Shown here piece by piece: positions 63,935 through 64,000 of a stretch of DNA of 64,000 nucleotides. This stretch comes from Actimicrobium antarcticum (lineage in GTDB: Bacteria > Pseudomonadota > Gammaproteobacteria > Burkholderiales > Burkholderiaceae_D): assembly GCF_039536745.1 (NCBI RefSeq), contig NZ_BAAAZE010000003.1, forward strand, positions 157,870 to 221,869. The letters are read 5' to 3'. The position numbers were made by a program, and so were the translations under genes. Below the pieces are notes generated by a model. It searched no databases and had not been told where the DNA came from. It was given only the letters and a program-made list of their open reading frames with translations. Positions within the stretch are counted from its first letter, which is position 1. Each line of letters begins with the position of its first letter.

Positions 63935-64000
63935 GCCTGACGATGACCTACTTTCACACGTGTTGACGCACTATCATCGGCGCAACGTCGTTTCACGGTC
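63935..64000 (-). rRNA. rrf: 5S ribosomal RNA (proximal copy, cut by window edge)
   Basis: The 3' 66 nt of a second 5S gene, identical over the visible length to the same part of the copy at 63648. Its 5' end lies beyond the window, where 23S and 16S are expected. Confidence 0.93.

Overview
The window (64 kb, GC-rich) looks like the chromosome of a Burkholderiales betaproteobacterium, most likely near the Oxalobacteraceae. This rests on gene order (dusB-fis-purH-ruvC; tyrS / M23 peptidase / anmK / erpA; argC-rpsI-rplM; pyrC-DUF3025), a Burkholderia-type porin and the betaproteobacterial form of the 5S rRNA. It is mainly core chromosome. No phage, plasmid, insertion sequence with a transposase, CRISPR array or tRNA gene was seen.

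Layout: 1-1.4 kb, the 3' part of valS and a DUF2147 exported protein. 1.46-3.0 kb, a gene-free array of paired palindromes in a 383-bp tandem repeat. 3.1-12.7 kb, a catabolic locus: a GntR regulator, an aldehyde dehydrogenase and an alpha/beta-hydrolase homologue on the plus strand, divergent from a complete branched-chain-type ABC importer followed by another alpha/beta hydrolase and a 2-keto-4-pentenoate-hydratase-like protein. 12.7-19.3 kb, dusB-fis-purH-ruvC and ruvA-ruvB, split by a 1.37-kb gap that is largely a nested inverted repeat with a 12-nt tandem repeat at its centre. 19.5-23.6 kb, two GGDEF proteins, one with a ruined active-site motif. 23.7-26.8 kb, a histidine phosphatase, a PEBP-like protein, dtd and tyrS. 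27-33.3 kb, an M23 peptidase, anmK, erpA, a bactofilin, a membrane coiled-coil protein, argC and the rplM-rpsI pair. 33.5-38 kb, OsmC, coq7, a porin, DUF3025 and pyrC. 38-43 kb, a glutamate/aspartate importer (gltIJKL order) and a LysR regulator. 43-50.5 kb, an ATM1-type ABC exporter, an acyl-CoA thioesterase, a fatty acyl-CoA ligase, an M90-unrelated HExxH lipoprotein and a molybdopterin oxidoreductase. 50.7-59.9 kb, a dipeptide-type ABC importer with an ArgE-like M20 deacylase at its end, divergent from a second M20 amidohydrolase plus DUF2891. 59.9-63.3 kb, a 3-hydroxyisobutyrate-dehydrogenase-like enzyme, a PagL-like protein, a flavin reductase, a small orphan and a membrane protein. 63.6-64 kb, the 3' end of an rRNA operon read on the minus strand, with two 5S genes in tandem (the second is cut by the window edge).

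How parts work together: the catabolic locus pairs uptake of an organic anion or amino acid with hydrolysis, hydration and aldehyde oxidation under a GntR regulator; no ring-cleavage enzyme is present, so the substrate is unknown. The peptide importer with two M20 enzymes suggests uptake and deacylation of N-acyl amino acids or peptides. The least explained material is the two repeat regions, plus several enzymes lacking expected catalytic residues (alpha/beta hydrolase at 11866, PagL-like at 61054, GGDEF at 22530).
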